64,000 nt of DNA from Fistulifera solaris (lineage: Eukaryota; Bacillariophyta; Bacillariophyceae; Naviculales; Stauroneidaceae), in assembly GCA_030295235.1 (NCBI GenBank), contig AP026127.1, positions 250,501 to 314,500 of the forward strand, read 5' to 3'. The position numbers and the translations under genes are program-made. Below the pieces are notes generated by a model that saw nothing but the letters and a program-made list of their open reading frames with translations, ran no database searches and was not told the origin of the DNA. Shown one piece after another: positions 33,883 through 45,135 of the stretch (positions are counted from its first letter, which is position 1; each line of letters starts with the position of its first letter).

Positions 33883-34222
33883 GTAGACCTCTGTCCGTTC
33901 TCCGTTTAACAGGGAATTCCCAACTGGGATCCCTGTTAAATTCCCTTCCCAGTTCATTTTCCAAATTCCCTGTTTAACAGGGAATGAGTGGCTGAACGTC
34001 TGACCGGCACTCACAGGCCTTTATTCCTTTGTTTGCGCGGTAAATCAACAGAAAATCTCTAATCTAAAGCGTTAAGGATTAGGGACTGGCTACAATAATT
34101 CGTACACGGGACTCATTAATTCGAACAGGGAACGCTCCCAGTTGACTCCTTGTTCGATCAAAATCCCTGTTCACTCCCTCCCTGTTGGAGTGAACTGGGA
34201 ACGGACAGAGGACAGAGGTCTA
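33883..34222. mobile_element. 340 bp MITE with 8 bp target-site duplication (hAT-like)
   Basis: The ends carry inverted repeats (TAGACCTCTGTCC... and its complement). The 8-mer ATCATAAG directly flanks both sides (33875-33882 and 34223-34230), a clear target duplication. Eight base pairs is the size made by hAT transposases. The interior holds further self-complementary blocks (TTTAACAGGGAAT, CCCAACTGGGA). There is no coding capacity, so it is non-autonomous. The matching duplication suggests a fairly young insertion. Confidence 0.85.
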
Positions 34223-34230
34223 ATCATAAG

Positions 34231-34519
34231 TTTTCGATGATTCATTCACAATTCGTTCAAGACGACTCATCATACACTTACGGTACAGAACCGGTGCGGT
34301 ACCGGATCGTCATAGAGAGTTTGTGCGTCCAAAGACTGTCATCGACTCTTCTTCCCACATGGAACTGTCATAATTATGGAAGATGGAAGCTATCGCATTA
34401 TAAAGATTGAAAGAGTAGACCCCATAAACTTCTACACGCTTCCTATCGCTGGCCGTTAACAATATCAATTTCATTGTACAAAGCCTTGAAATGTTGTGTT
34501 TTCTTATCGTTCTTTTCTT
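34231..34519. other. Upstream region of ankyrin gene 2
   Basis: No independent gene seen. Contains GGTACCG-type words. Confidence 0.4.
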
Positions 34520-35452
34520 ATGCGTCCGGTACCGGTTGAAAATGTTCGTTCTACACCTAAATCCAGAGTACAAAAATTTGTATTCGCCTCATTGTACTGT
34601 TTATTCTCCGTTCCTTTTCAACGCATGATGACTTTTCTGTCGAAAAAACGTTTTCGTTCCAAACGCAACATTTTTTCGTTCAGTCGAAGAAAGGTTGCAA
34701 GCCATGAGTTCAATCGATTGACAAATGACACCATGACAACGTCAATGCCAACTTTCAGCGATAATACTCACAAAGTTAAGACCACCGGCGATTCAGTATC
34801 TGACGAACGCTATGGCTCGATGTTTGACACGCCTCTGTACAGAGCAGCTGTGTCTGGAGATTGCAACTTGGTAAAGGCTCTTATCGAGGCAGGCCACGAT
34901 GTGAATCGTAGCATTCGCAGCCATACTGCTATAGAATTGGTTATCAATAACGAGTTACGATACGGAACCAGACCGCTGCAAATTCTCCTCGGAGCCGGAG
35001 CTAATCCAAATCTATGGGTTCGCTGGAAGGATTATTTTGGAAATATACATCAAGGCCCGTGCCTTCACCTAGCTCTTGCAACAGGAAGAATCGCGTCCGC
35101 CAAGATTCTATTGTCTTCAGCCTCGACGAATTTACATGCATGTGACTCTGCAGGTCGAACCGCACTCTACATTTCACTAGGAAACGAAGAAACTCACGGA
35201 ACGCTTGACGCCATGATCCGAGAAATGTCCATTTTGAATTTTATTGCGTCTAGCCGAGGACTACCAGCCCCAGCTGCTGCATGGAACCAGATGCCGACCA
35301 TGTTTTATACACTTCTAAGCAACGGTATTTGTCCGTTTCACAAAGAGGCGCACGAAGAAAGTGTCTTTGAGAAAGCTTGCCAAGCGGGTCAGGTTTCTTA
35401 CGTATTTGAGATAATACGCAACTATCCTCAAATTTGTATCCGGATTACTTGA
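34520..35452 (+). CDS. Ankyrin-repeat protein (family member 2)
   Basis: The first in-frame ATG at 34520 gives 310 residues; the start is uncertain because the ankyrin region begins only near 34820. A basic, Ser/Phe-rich N-terminus (FLSKKRFRSKRN, FSRRK) precedes the repeats: TPLYRAAVSGDCNLVKALIE, TAIELVINNELRYGTRPLQI, CLHLALATGRIASAKILL and a last repeat ending EKACQAGQVSYVFEIIRNYP. The (R)YGT.(P/A)L..LL and (G)..LHLALA.G..SA..LL blocks are shared with the family members at 1194 and 39225. Probably a scaffold protein; no enzymatic domain. Confidence 0.7.
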   Translation: MRPVPVENVRSTPKSRVQKFVFASLYCLFSVPFQRMMTFLSKKRFRSKRNIFSFSRRKVASHEFNRLTNDTMTTSMPTFSDNTHKVKTTGDSVSDERYGSMFDTPLYRAAVSGDCNLVKALIEAGHDVNRSIRSHTAIELVINNELRYGTRPLQILLGAGANPNLWVRWKDYFGNIHQGPCLHLALATGRIASAKILLSSASTNLHACDSAGRTALYISLGNEETHGTLDAMIREMSILNFIASSRGLPAPAAAWNQMPTMFYTLLSNGICPFHKEAHEESVFEKACQAGQVSYVFEIIRNYPQICIRIT

Positions 35453-35804
35453 TCCGTCGAGAAATAAATCAATTGGCGAATCCGTTCATGGCGGGCTGAT
35501 CTTAGCTGCTGCAGCTTCTATTGCGCTTGTTGACTCGCAGTCTGAGGCAATGCCGTTACGAGGTGGTCGCCTTTCAGTAGACGTAAACAAGCAAAAGCAG
35601 AACGCTCCTTAAGTGAGGGCTGCAGAAAATAGGCGGCGCGCAAGAAAGTTCGGAAAGCCGCAGTCAACAGAAATATGAGATGACGCGGACACCATGGCGA
35701 ACCATGCTTACCAATAAACAGTTAAAAATTGAAATTTTTTATGAATTTAAACCAAAATAAAACACTTGGGTCGCGTCAAACAAAAAGGCTGAAAGGCGGT
35801 CAAC
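35453..35804. other. Intergenic, no gene seen
   Basis: 352 bp downstream of ankyrin gene 2. No coding signal. Confidence 0.4.
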
Positions 35805-36236
35805 TCATGCTGCTCTGGCTGGAGCGGCTTTGATAACAAGGTATCTTCCGTGTTGGACTGGTTCAGGTGTGACACCAGGGTCTTCTTGTCGGGAAGATTG
35901 CAGAGATGGCGACTTGTTTTTGTTAATTTTTTCGTAAGCGGCGACCGCGCTCATGTTCTTCCAATGACACGATCGGTAGTCTGACTCGCAAAGACGTATA
36001 GGAGAATTTTTCATTGTAATTAGGCGTCTCATACATGGCAACATGACCGAAGCGAACACTCTTTTGTGGTGTGATGGAGAGCTGATGAGGTGTGGAAGGC
36101 ATGGAGGTGAATGGTGAACTGTCGTAGTATGCAAATCGTCTGTTTCTTGTAATTTAGATTGTGATAGTGGTCGTTTGGCTTTTGATGCTAGGTGGGCAAG
36201 TGATAAAGCTCGAATCTCCACTGACTTGTCATGCAT
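35805..36236 (-). CDS. Hypothetical 143-residue protein
   Basis: An open frame with no recognised domain. It is basic, rich in Ser, His, Pro and Lys, with a possible conserved-looking middle (LCESDYRSCHWKNMSAVAAY). There is no signal peptide or membrane helix. Support is only its length in an otherwise stop-rich stretch; it could be chance. Confidence 0.3.
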   Translation of the reverse strand: MHDKSVEIRALSLAHLASKAKRPLSQSKLQETDDLHTTTVHHSPPCLPHLISSPSHHKRVFASVMLPCMRRLITMKNSPIRLCESDYRSCHWKNMSAVAAYEKINKNKSPSLQSSRQEDPGVTPEPVQHGRYLVIKAAPARAA

Positions 36237-37304
36237 CTATTTTGGACTTGTTATTTTAACTTGCTCAAGCTGGTAACAAAAATTGAATGAATGACCTGCA
36301 ACTCGACCCTTTTGTTTGTTTCTCTCCGGCTACTGTAGTTTAGGGGAAATTGTAGTGACTTTCCAAATCGTGAATCGTGATCCATGATCTACATTGGTCA
36401 TTTCTTGACTTTTAATTTCAATGTGCAACTGCAAGTCATAAGTCACAAGGGTGTCAGTCACACATCGCACGTATCATTTATCATTTTTCACTTTTCACAT
36501 TATTTATGAAGCATTCTGAATTCTGAATATATGACCTGAGAGAGCGGAGAGGCGTGAGACGTGAGACCGCGGACTCTAGAGACTTTAGTGCTAGGAGCTA
36601 ATAAGGAAAAATAAGATTGAGGATTGTGGAGAAAGGAGGAGTGAGGAGCAAGGCCATTTTCGAATAGTGTACATGGCAAGATACAAGATATGGTTCATCG
36701 TTTATCACCTTAGTACTTTATGCTTTGTAATGAGCAGGAAGCAGGAAGAAGCCTTCCAATCAGTCTATACTCTATGCGGATAATTGCGGGCTGCGGGCAG
36801 CTGGCTAGCTGGCTTCTGGCTTCGTCGTTCTTTGAATCTTTGAATGTGTAATCTACCTTCAAAGCAGCAGACAGTAGAAGGTAAACTGTAAACAAGGCAG
36901 AATGCAGAATTTCATACCTGTGCTCTGTGCTTTTATCGAACGTCTTACTTCGTCACTCTGTTTCCCGTTTTCCCCTTTCTCAGAGAGATCCCCTCTACCA
37001 CGACTACAGTGCTTCACTCTGGCTCACTACCTTGTCATCACGACAAAGTGATTTTGTTCGCCAACAGGTCTCTCTAGCTAAAGATTGGGGATCACTTAGA
37101 TTTAAAACGAGTACGATTTTCAGGAGCTTGCTTTTTCAAAGGAAGAAGTTGCTTTTTGCTCAAAGACGTCTCTTTGCGAGAACAGCGATCCTCCAATGAA
37201 GACCATCCTATTTGTAAGAGCCGAGCGTGGACCGTTTTCAACAAGGGATGTGATACAGCAAAATGAGAGCTTTCGAGTTTTCGATGAATTTACCACGGTA
37301 TAAA
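36237..37304. other. Gene-free 1.1 kb region
   Basis: AT-rich with no credible gene. A 90-residue plus-strand frame at 36927-37199 shows no domain or targeting feature. Confidence 0.4.
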
Positions 37305-38737
37305 TCATCGCTCGGCTTGCTTTGCTTTCTCCAGTGCTTCTTGTAGCTGCGTGGGTCCATCAATCCGTTGCAGTGCAACCGGACCGGTATAACAAAAGGT
37401 ACCGGGTGTTCTGGTCAATCTTTCAATGATGCGTTGTCGAGCTACAGGGTCTGCGTAACGTTGCTCGGGCAAAGAGACCGTTCCCGGATCAGGGTACTCT
37501 AAACAGTCCATCGCAAATTCCGCACACGATTGTGCAACACATTGTCGAAACGAGTCGTGCGCTTGAACGATGGAAATACCGGATTGATCGTCGAGCGCTG
37601 CATCAATTCTCATGGCGTGTGTTTCGCCATTTGCAAAAGAGTTTTTCCATTGGAGCCAAGCGTCAGTAGCACTCACCAACGGTTGTGAAAAATCCGCCAA
37701 AACTTGCGAGAATCGTTCATTTCTCCACCACGACCGTGGTACAAGGTGAACAAGAACTCCCAGCATGGTATTCCAGACATCGGGTGCTGTACCCATGGCA
37801 GCCGACGAATCAATTCGACGCCATCGAAAGGAATCCGTGGCATCTTTCAAAACGGTCGGAACGGTCGCTGCCTCCGGAAAGGGCCACGCAAACACTTGTT
37901 TCGTACCAACCCTTTGTCGGACACGTTCATTGGCTTCTTTCAAATGCTCTGGAACCTGCGGCAAAAAGAAATCAACGGTTCCCAACAATCGTCCTGACAA
38001 TTCCATGAAAAACGCAAAACACCACCATCATATTGCGTCATGGGATCGCCAAAGCCCACATTGGTAATGAAGAGATTCACGGGTCCGCTACCATCCAACC
38101 CGGCCGTAAAGTACTGAAATCGCAACGATTGAAGGGTGCGTTCCGGGTCCAGTTGCGCCACCGCTTCCACGCCTAACACGTTGGACAGGCCCGGAAACGC
38201 CCCGGCGGCCACTAAGGCCGTCGTATTTCCGCTGTCGATAAGTAAAAGGCTTGTTCCAAGTAGGGCAAAGGATCCGCAACATCCACATACACGCGACAGC
38301 GTGCCAATTGCAGTGGAAATGGGTGTCCGATGCGCGTACGGTCCGGCCATATGAATGAATCAAGCAAAATCGAAAAATCGGATATCGCTTCCAACAGTGG
38401 TTGCAAGTTCCTGTGCATCCCAAATATCGGCCACGGCATGAAAATTGAACAACAGCGTGGGGATGTTGTGATTTTAACTCCAGCAAAGCGCGTTGTCCTT
38501 TGACAACATTCCGACCGACCAAATGAAGAATGGATTGGGGTTGTCTTCGCAAAAGATGATGGGCCACACTGCCGATCCAATCTGTCCCGTTCCTCCCAAC
38601 AACAAATACGAATACGCTGGTTCGTGACTAGAAGTCGCTCGAAGTGGTTGATGCTTTTTTCTTGCCTGAAAATAATAGTGTTTCGTCGAAAAGGCACATA
38701 TTCGAGCATGGTTGGAAGTCGTCAAAAGAGAGAACAT
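37305..38737 (-). CDS. Saccharopine-dehydrogenase-like oxidoreductase, reading frame broken many times
   Basis: Pieces in successive frames follow the order of plant/algal saccharopine-dehydrogenase-like proteins: an NAD(P)-binding start LLLGGTGQIGSAV, HLVGRNVVKGQRALLEL, FHAVADIWDAQEL, MAGPYAHRTPIS, RVYVDVADPLPYLEQA, AAGAFPGLSNVLGVEAVA, FQYFTAGLDGSGPVNLFI, and then a long C-terminal frame from 38006 (MELSGRLLGTVDFFLPQVP to the end). About eight one-base frame changes lie in 37985-38600, several at T runs. Conserved motifs survive between them. The N-terminus (ICAFSTK) might be organellar. Either a poorly assembled stretch or a young pseudogene. Family function in algae is not established; a lysine-pathway role cannot be assumed. 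Confidence 0.65.
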
Positions 38738-39224
38738 AGTAACGCCGGAAGTCGACGCATACTTTTGTTACGCGAATGATTCTTTTTCTGAGCAACTGAT
38801 AATGATAATCATTCATCAAGTTTATAATCGGTCGCTCTCGTCGTCGCGTCGCTTCGCCGCGCATATCCTCTTGTTCTGATTATTTTTTTGGCTTTCGAGA
38901 CAAGAGACGAGTGAGGTCATTCGTGACTCAAATCGTTCATTTTACTCGTTCGTGCTATTTATTTCTTCATCGTGAGCCACGCACGCCATCCTTTTAACGT
39001 GCACCTTCGACCCGAGACCTACTTTTAAAGTAGATACTGCTGGTTCATTGGCAGTTTGTCGGAATTTCGTTGCAGCTCCGTTTGTTCCTCTTTTCGATCT
39101 CTATTTTTTCGTCGTCGTTTCAATTACAATTCTTCTACTTTTGCTTTCTCTTTCAAATTTTTCAAAAAACCAATCTCTTCCTCCTCCGCAAAAGAAAGAA
39201 GAAGACTTTGTTGATTCCTTTCAT
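38738..39224. promoter_or_regulatory. Divergent promoter region
   Basis: About 490 bp between the saccharopine-dehydrogenase-like gene (minus) and ankyrin gene 3 (plus). The in-frame stretch 39048-39224 upstream of the ATG is hydrophobic but lacks an ATG. Confidence 0.4.
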
Positions 39225-40373
39225 ATGCCGCGACCACGTTTAACGGTACAAGAATGGGACTGCGCTCAGCGCGTGTTTCAACGTCAACGACCGGACGAAA
39301 TTCGTTCCTTTCTTCAGAATCATCCGAAATGTGTCCACCACACCAACCATCTGACCCAAAGTACCTTAAAGTATGCCATCATGACGCAAAACACACCCCT
39401 GTGTGAAGTATTGATTGAATTGGGAGCCGATATTCACAATGGATGTCATTGGCAGAACATTCCCCATTCGCCCCTCTTTGTCGCACTTGTCACACACAAT
39501 TTCCGTATGGTCGACCGTTTACTGCAACACGGAGCCAACATGAACCGTAATTTGAACGGTGGTATGACCATTCTACGACGATTGATATTGAACGAAGAGG
39601 AGTATGGACTCGAGCCGTTGCAGTATGCGCTCCAAAAGGGGGCCGATCCCAACGGTAGGACAACATGGATCGATCGTAGCGGCAAACACCGAAACTCCGG
39701 ATCACTACTGGTAATGGCGTTGGCGTTGGGTCATTTGTCATCGGCAAAAGTGTTGTTGGATCATCCAAACACGGATATGACGAAATCATCACCAGGTGCA
39801 TTGGCCGTGGCCATTGCACACAATTCTACCAATGGAATGGATCTATGCCCTATTTTCCAAGCAAAAGTGTCATTCGGATGACCTACCTTTAGAAACGGCG
39901 GTGCGATGTGGAAACACGGACGCCGTTCGTCTTTTTGCAAAACGGCGCCGATCCGTTGCAACGCATCAAAACCGGTATTACTGTCTTGGAACTGGCCTGT
40001 TCGGAAGCCAGTGTCTCCATCATCTTTGAATTTTTACAGGCTCATCAGACTCTTTGTTGTTGCAATCGAACGACAAAAAGGAACAACAACATGAAATCAC
40101 TTTGCAGAATGTGACGAATTCACAAAAGGGTTGTCGTTCCGAAACGACGATGCGTTACATCATGGCGTCATGGATTGTTCCATTCGGGAGAGCCGCGACG
40201 ACGACGAAAGTTCCACTCGTTATTCGAGTTGTCATTCTCACTTTAGCTCAGAGGAATCAAGTCGGGGTAACTATTCCTTTGAATGGGAGACGCTGGACAT
40301 GCAGCAGAGCAATGATGATGATGACGACGATCAAGTCTCGTTCTATACCTGTTTCGAAAGGTTCAACGTATGA
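39225..40373 (+). CDS. Ankyrin-repeat protein (family member 3), frame changes in the 3' part
   Basis: The start at 39225 (MPRPRLTVQEWDCAQRVFQR) matches family member 1. Repeats: STLKYAIMTQNTPLCEVLIE, SPLFVALVTHNFRMVDRLL, EYGLEPLQYALQKGADPN and SLLVMALALGHLSSAKVLLD. The reading then moves through other frames. An ankyrin repeat LPLETAVRCGNTDAVRL(L) continues as LQNGADPLQRIKTGITVLEL after a T5 run (39932-39936), followed by SIIFEFLQAHQTL. The C-terminus in the frame ending at 40373 is Asp/Ser-rich (DDDDDDQVSFYTCFERFNV). There are about four frame changes, mostly at T runs, all keeping ankyrin logic, so assembly indels are suspected. About 382 residues, the longest of the three family members here. 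Confidence 0.7.
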
Positions 40374-40701
40374 TCGATTTGCTTACAAACTATGAAAGAA
40401 ATGCAGCGTCAAGTAATTCTGTAACTAACAATAAATGATAAGGGTGTAAGGTGTACAGCGTTAGGATTGGTACCGGTTGGACATTGGCCACTGTGACGTC
40501 ATCGGCATAACGAAGAGATGGAAGATGGAACAAAACGCACAACACCATAAACAGCAACAACAAACCTTTCATTCTCATTCATATCTTGAATTCTTATTAG
40601 CTATTGACAAGGTGGAACACTTATTGAGTCGCTGAAGGGAAATTTACGCCGGCTTTCGTTCAAAAACCAATAATCAGCAAACTGCAAATCATTCCAATTT
40701 C
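40374..40701. promoter_or_regulatory. Intergenic upstream of the formyltransferase gene
   Basis: 328 bp, no gene seen. Contains GGTACCGGT at about 40469. Confidence 0.4.
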
Positions 40702-41836
40702 ATGTTCACTCCGTTTTCCCTTATTCTCATGTCCGTTCTACTCGTCCGGTCGATCGGGGCGTGGCAATCTCCAGCACTGTCTCGGCTACATCATCGTCAT
40801 TCGTGGCTATGCCTGTATTCGACCAAACGAATTGTGTATTTGGGTACACCCGAAGTGGCCGCAACGACACTTTCGACCTTGCATGACGCTTCTCTCGACC
40901 AAAATTGGGAAATTGTCAGTGTCGTGACCCAACCACCGACACGACGACGTCGAAAAGGTGACAAATTGGAACCCAGTCCGGTCGGAAAGACGGCTGAATT
41001 GCTCGGAATCCCGGTACTGACTCCGCAAAAAAGCCAACGATCCGCAATTTTTAGATGCCCTGCAAGACTTGCAACCCGATTTGTGTATTACGGCGGCGTA
41101 CGGACAATACTTGCCAAAACGATTCTTGGCGACACCAACGGCTGGAACGGTCAACATTCATCCAAGCTTGTTACCGAAATGGCGGGGAGCCAGCCCGGTG
41201 CAACGATCGTTGCAAGCCGGAGACAATCCGGTCGGAGTGACGGTCCTCTATACCGTCTCGAAAATGGACGCGGGGCCCATTATTTCGCAAATTTCCGTGC
41301 CCATCGAAGATACCGAAACATCCATTACGGTGTTACCGAAACTATTCGAAATTGGTACAAAGGAATTGATTCGAGTCTTACCCGACATTTTGTCGGGCCA
41401 AATCACCGAAACGGCGACACCCCAAGACGACGCGCAAGCGACGGCGGCCCATTTGATTTCGACCGCAGAAAGTGAACTCAAAGTATGGAATCAAACCGCA
41501 CGCGAATGTCACAATCAAAATCGTGGTTTTGCCATGTGGCCGCAAACGTATTTGTGGATTCAACCGGGGGATCGGGAACCGATCCAAATCAAAGTGTTGG
41601 AGACGCGAGTACCGGTGATGGATCCCATCGAACCGGTCACCAACACTATCACGGTCGGTCCCACCAGGCAGGATGGATTGTATGTCACATGCTTTGACGG
41701 TTCCGTCTTGGAGCTTCTCAAAGTCCAACCTGCGACCAAAAAGGCATTTGCGGCGCGCGATTTGCAAAATGGTTATCCCGGAGAGACGTTACGGTGGATT
41801 CGTCAGATCAAAGACGACGAGGAATCATCCAGTTAG
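40702..41836 (+). CDS. fmt: Methionyl-tRNA formyltransferase, probably plastid-targeted
   Basis: The N-terminal piece (40702 onward) has a signal peptide, then SIGA|WQSPAL, an aromatic +1 residue as in diatom plastid presequences, then the catalytic-domain start RIVYLGTPEVAATTL and VTQPPTRRRRKGDKLEPSPV. The frame changes by one base at an A6 run (41027-41032). It continues with DLCITAAYGQYLPKRFL, TVNIHPSLLPKWRGASPVQR (containing the SLLPxxRG signature), DAGPIISQ and a C-terminal tRNA-binding domain ending GETLRWIRQI. It formylates initiator Met-tRNA using 10-formyl-THF for organellar translation. About 378 residues, slightly longer than bacterial FMT because of targeting. Catalytic residues are present. 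Confidence 0.85.
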
Positions 41837-41922
41837 TTCTTAGTATGTAAAAAAATGGCTATTGATTCATTTAATAACAATACAATTACATTATTACACT
41901 AGCAACACAGCGAGGGATTATT

Positions 41923-43409
41923 TTATTCCTCTACCAGAATACTCTCTTCGTCCACACAATTGTTGATTTGTCGGCGACACGTCCGTTGATGCAAATCCAG
42001 AACCGGAAAGCCGGTACCACCTTCCACGTACAAAAACGGATAATTCACAATATGACGGTGCAGGTCTTGAATGGTCGTTAGATTGTAATACCGGTACTTG
42101 GCACGACGAAATCCACACTGCCACCAGAATTCGGCAATCCCTTCGCCACACGCCCGGTTGTTGAGCAACGGTTTAGAATGATTCATGCCCGGATTACTCG
42201 CATACCATTTTCCTTGATCGCAACAGGCCATCTGTTCATTGAGTGGATCCAACGTCCACATTTGGGTGGTGAAGTCTCGCGGCAATATTTTTTCTTGGCG
42301 TGTATAGAGTGGAAAATTCTTCTCGAAAGGCAACGGCTGAAACCGATGCGCCGAAATGCTTTTGTTTTCTCGCAAAATGGCAGTAAAAGCCGGTAACGCA
42401 CTCGGTCGGGCATGTAGGATCAAATCCGGTTCGGTAAAATACACAAACTCCCACCGTGACGCATTCGGTCCCAACCATTGATCGGCTTGGGTCTGTTTGA
42501 TTCGTGCGGCTTGGAGTTTGGCTTGTGCCGTCGTGTTCGACACGACCGTGGGTAAGGACCACGTTTGTGTCAACAATGCCGTCTGCAATTGTTCCAAGGC
42601 CGTCTTCGGCAAGAATTTGGTGTCAACATTTGACATCGGAATGACTTGTAATTCCATAAATCGCATCTGAATCTTGTCTTGGATGGACGCAAAGACTTCT
42701 TCGACTTGTTGGGTTTCATTTTGATCCAAACGTCCCCCGACCGCCACCACACACCGTCCCATCCCCATTTGCCACAACGACACCAAAGTCGCCCGAAGGG
42801 CGGTTTCCGGCAATCGATGATCACTGTTCGGTAACGGCGCCAAATACGGCAAAACGGCAATCGTGTTGGGTGCCGGTGAATCGGGAAAAATGGGCCACGG
42901 CATGGTTTGTTGCGTATAATTTTGCAAATGCTCTTCAATGACGGCAAAGGCTTCCAAGTCGTGATCGGTCTGACGTTTTTGGAAATGTTTCCAAAAGACC
43001 GACAAATGCGTCACGGACAAATCGATCCAATCGACCGGTTGATGGACGGGAAATTTGCGAAACAGTTTGAAGGAAGCCGCTTCGAGTTGTCGAAAATACG
43101 CCGACCATTCGACCTGTAAAAGGAATCACGGGAGGCCCACCACATGCCCGCGTACGCTTGCGCCAACGTCGCCCAATCACTGCCGTGCAACCATTGGACG
43201 GGTCTAGCTGCTGTTGCATTCGAATAGTAAGCGAGTGGTGTCGGTGCATTGTCGTGTGATATACTAGAACTAGTAGTGCTGTTTTCTGAAGCAAACGAAA
43301 GGACGGTGCCGTAACGATGAACGAGATTTTGTTGTTGTTGCAGAATCAGTGTCGCGGCGGCTGCCATCAAATAGAGAAACGCATAATAACGATACGGTCG
43401 AGAAGTCAT
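41923..43409 (-). CDS. Type II membrane protein of the secretory pathway, unknown function
   Basis: Begins MTSRPYRYYAFLYLMAAAAT, a short cytosolic tail plus a membrane anchor, then a lumenal region of about 460 residues with several NxS/T sites and paired Cys near the C-terminus. The frame changes at a run of four bases (43118-43121), joining WWASRDSF to VEWSAYFRQLEAASFKLF and on to DLSVTHLSVFWKHF. Other notable blocks: WEFVYFTEPDLILHARPSAL, ACCDQGKWYASNPG and YVEGGTGFPVLDLHQRTC. The layout resembles Golgi glycosyltransferases, and YFTEPD could be a nucleotide-sugar or metal site, but I do not recognise a family. Calling it a glycosyltransferase would be inference only. Confidence 0.65.
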
Positions 43410-43775
43410 AATTGTTGATTAGACAACATAAGAAGCAGTATAGTTGATAATGTTGATAGAAAAGAAACAAAAGGTCGATTGCGATTGTGGATTGTGTGTT
43501 TTGTGATGTCTTGCTTTTTGTCTTGCAAGTTTCTGAAAAGCTCCTGTGAAAATAATGTGAAAGTTCTTGTCGTTGATTTTATACGACGTTCTACGTAAGT
43601 TTGCGTCACTGGAATGAATCATCATTGGCACGTTTGACTTTCTACAATTCGTGCTAGAGTTCCAACATTTACTTAGACCAACTCGGAAGCCCATTGGCAA
43701 CGGTCGGAACATTTTGAGCGATAGTCGATAGTCGCGTTTCTCAACAGAAATCGATGATGATTCACGAATAGTGAT
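43410..43775. other. Intergenic, no gene seen
   Basis: 366 bp between two minus-strand genes. No coding signal. Confidence 0.4.
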
Positions 43776-45135
43776 TCACGAATCAGCCGCCATTCCCGTC
43801 CGAGCCTCCCAACCGAACCGTGTGAGCGGATGCGTGACACGGTAACAAGTCCCGTGAATTTCCACCCTACCATCTCGGCGTTGATGATAGTCGTGGACCA
43901 ATTGAGACACCGAAGGCAAGGGTGTGGTTTGAATTTGGATAGAAGAAGGAGGATCTAGCATCGGCTCCAGCAATTGTGTCACGTAGCGGCCAATGCCTAA
44001 ACTCGCGGTCAAACCTATGACGACGACACAAACAATGGTGTGAGCCCCCACCGACAAATTTGATCCTCGATTGGCTTCACTTACCCGTAGAACGTATACT
44101 CGCACAAGCAATCCAGTTGTGCGACACGGATATTTGGTAATCGCGATGCTCTGTGCCGGGTCGGAGGCCCACATAGTCGCCTACATGCGACAGAGGATCC
44201 AATGGAGGCACCATACGTAAGGCGAGTTGCTCCAACGCGGCACTCACGGAAGGATCGACGGAACGATCCTCCCGGGATTCTTGATCCACGGCCGTCGGTC
44301 CTACCACGAGTTGATCGTACAGCGTCGAAAAGACAAAAATGCCCTTGGTTCGGTCGGTTGGTACCGGTTGGATGGGACGTTGTACTAAAGTTGGAGATGA
44401 ATAAACGCGATATTGTCCGCGGCGGGGTTGGGCGGTCCAATGACAGGTTCCGTTCGCCAATTGCACGAGATCGGTCCAGAGTCCCGTTGCATTGACGACC
44501 GTGCGAGCATGTAATTGAGTGGGATTGAGACTTGCTGCGTCGGTCTGTTTTCGCTGGATCGTCCATATACCATCCTCACCCTGCGCGGATGTGTCAGGAT
44601 CCATTTCGAATTGTGTGAAAATGGTAGCGCCATTTTGTTTGGCGTGAACGGCCAAGGCAATCGAAAACAACCACGGATCGACCACCATTTCTCCCGGAAT
44701 ATGAACCGCTCCGGTGCATTGTTGACTCAAATGAGGCTCCCATTGCCTTACTTCCTCTCGTGTCAGTCGTTGGGCACCGAGCGATTCGTGTAACACCGCG
44801 TCGAGATCGCCGTCCTCCCACGGCCAAGTACACACGAGCGAACCACAATCCCGGTACGGCACATTCATTTCGTGACAAAATTGTCGCACATTTGAGTTCT
44901 GAATCAAGGTACGTTCTAACGGCGCCGCATCGACGCCCGTACAAACAATCCCCGAATTGCTCCCACTGGCCCATTCCAACAGATCGGATTCACGTTCGAC
45001 GAGGGCACATCGCCATCCCTTTAAGGTCGCGGCCCGTAAGACGGCCAAACCAACGACACCTCCACCAATTATGATGACATCGTAAGGATCATCTGCCGAC
45101 GAAGTATTCATGCTGAAAGAGAATAAAGATGGCAA
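43776..45135 (-). CDS. FAD-dependent oxidoreductase (GlpA/L-2-hydroxyglutarate dehydrogenase-like)
   Basis: Exons 45135-44085 and 44014-43776 splice across a 70 nt intron to 429 residues. The N-terminal dinucleotide-binding motif is YDVIIIGGGVVGLAVLRAA, followed by ALVERE, then WASGSNSGIVCTGVDA, typical of the GlpA/LhgO branch of the DAO superfamily. VVNATGLWTDLV and the C-terminal GLTASLGIGRYVTQLL complete the FAD fold. Such enzymes oxidise a 2-hydroxyacid or glycerol-3-phosphate and pass electrons to a quinone; the exact substrate is not decidable here. No clear targeting sequence; a second Met at residue 9 (MNTSSADD) is an alternative start. Intact. Confidence 0.8.
44015..44084 (-). other. 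Intron of the FAD oxidoreductase gene
   Basis: 70 nt, donor GTAAGTG, acceptor GTCATAG. Splicing joins IRSTG to LTASLGIG. Confidence 0.9.
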
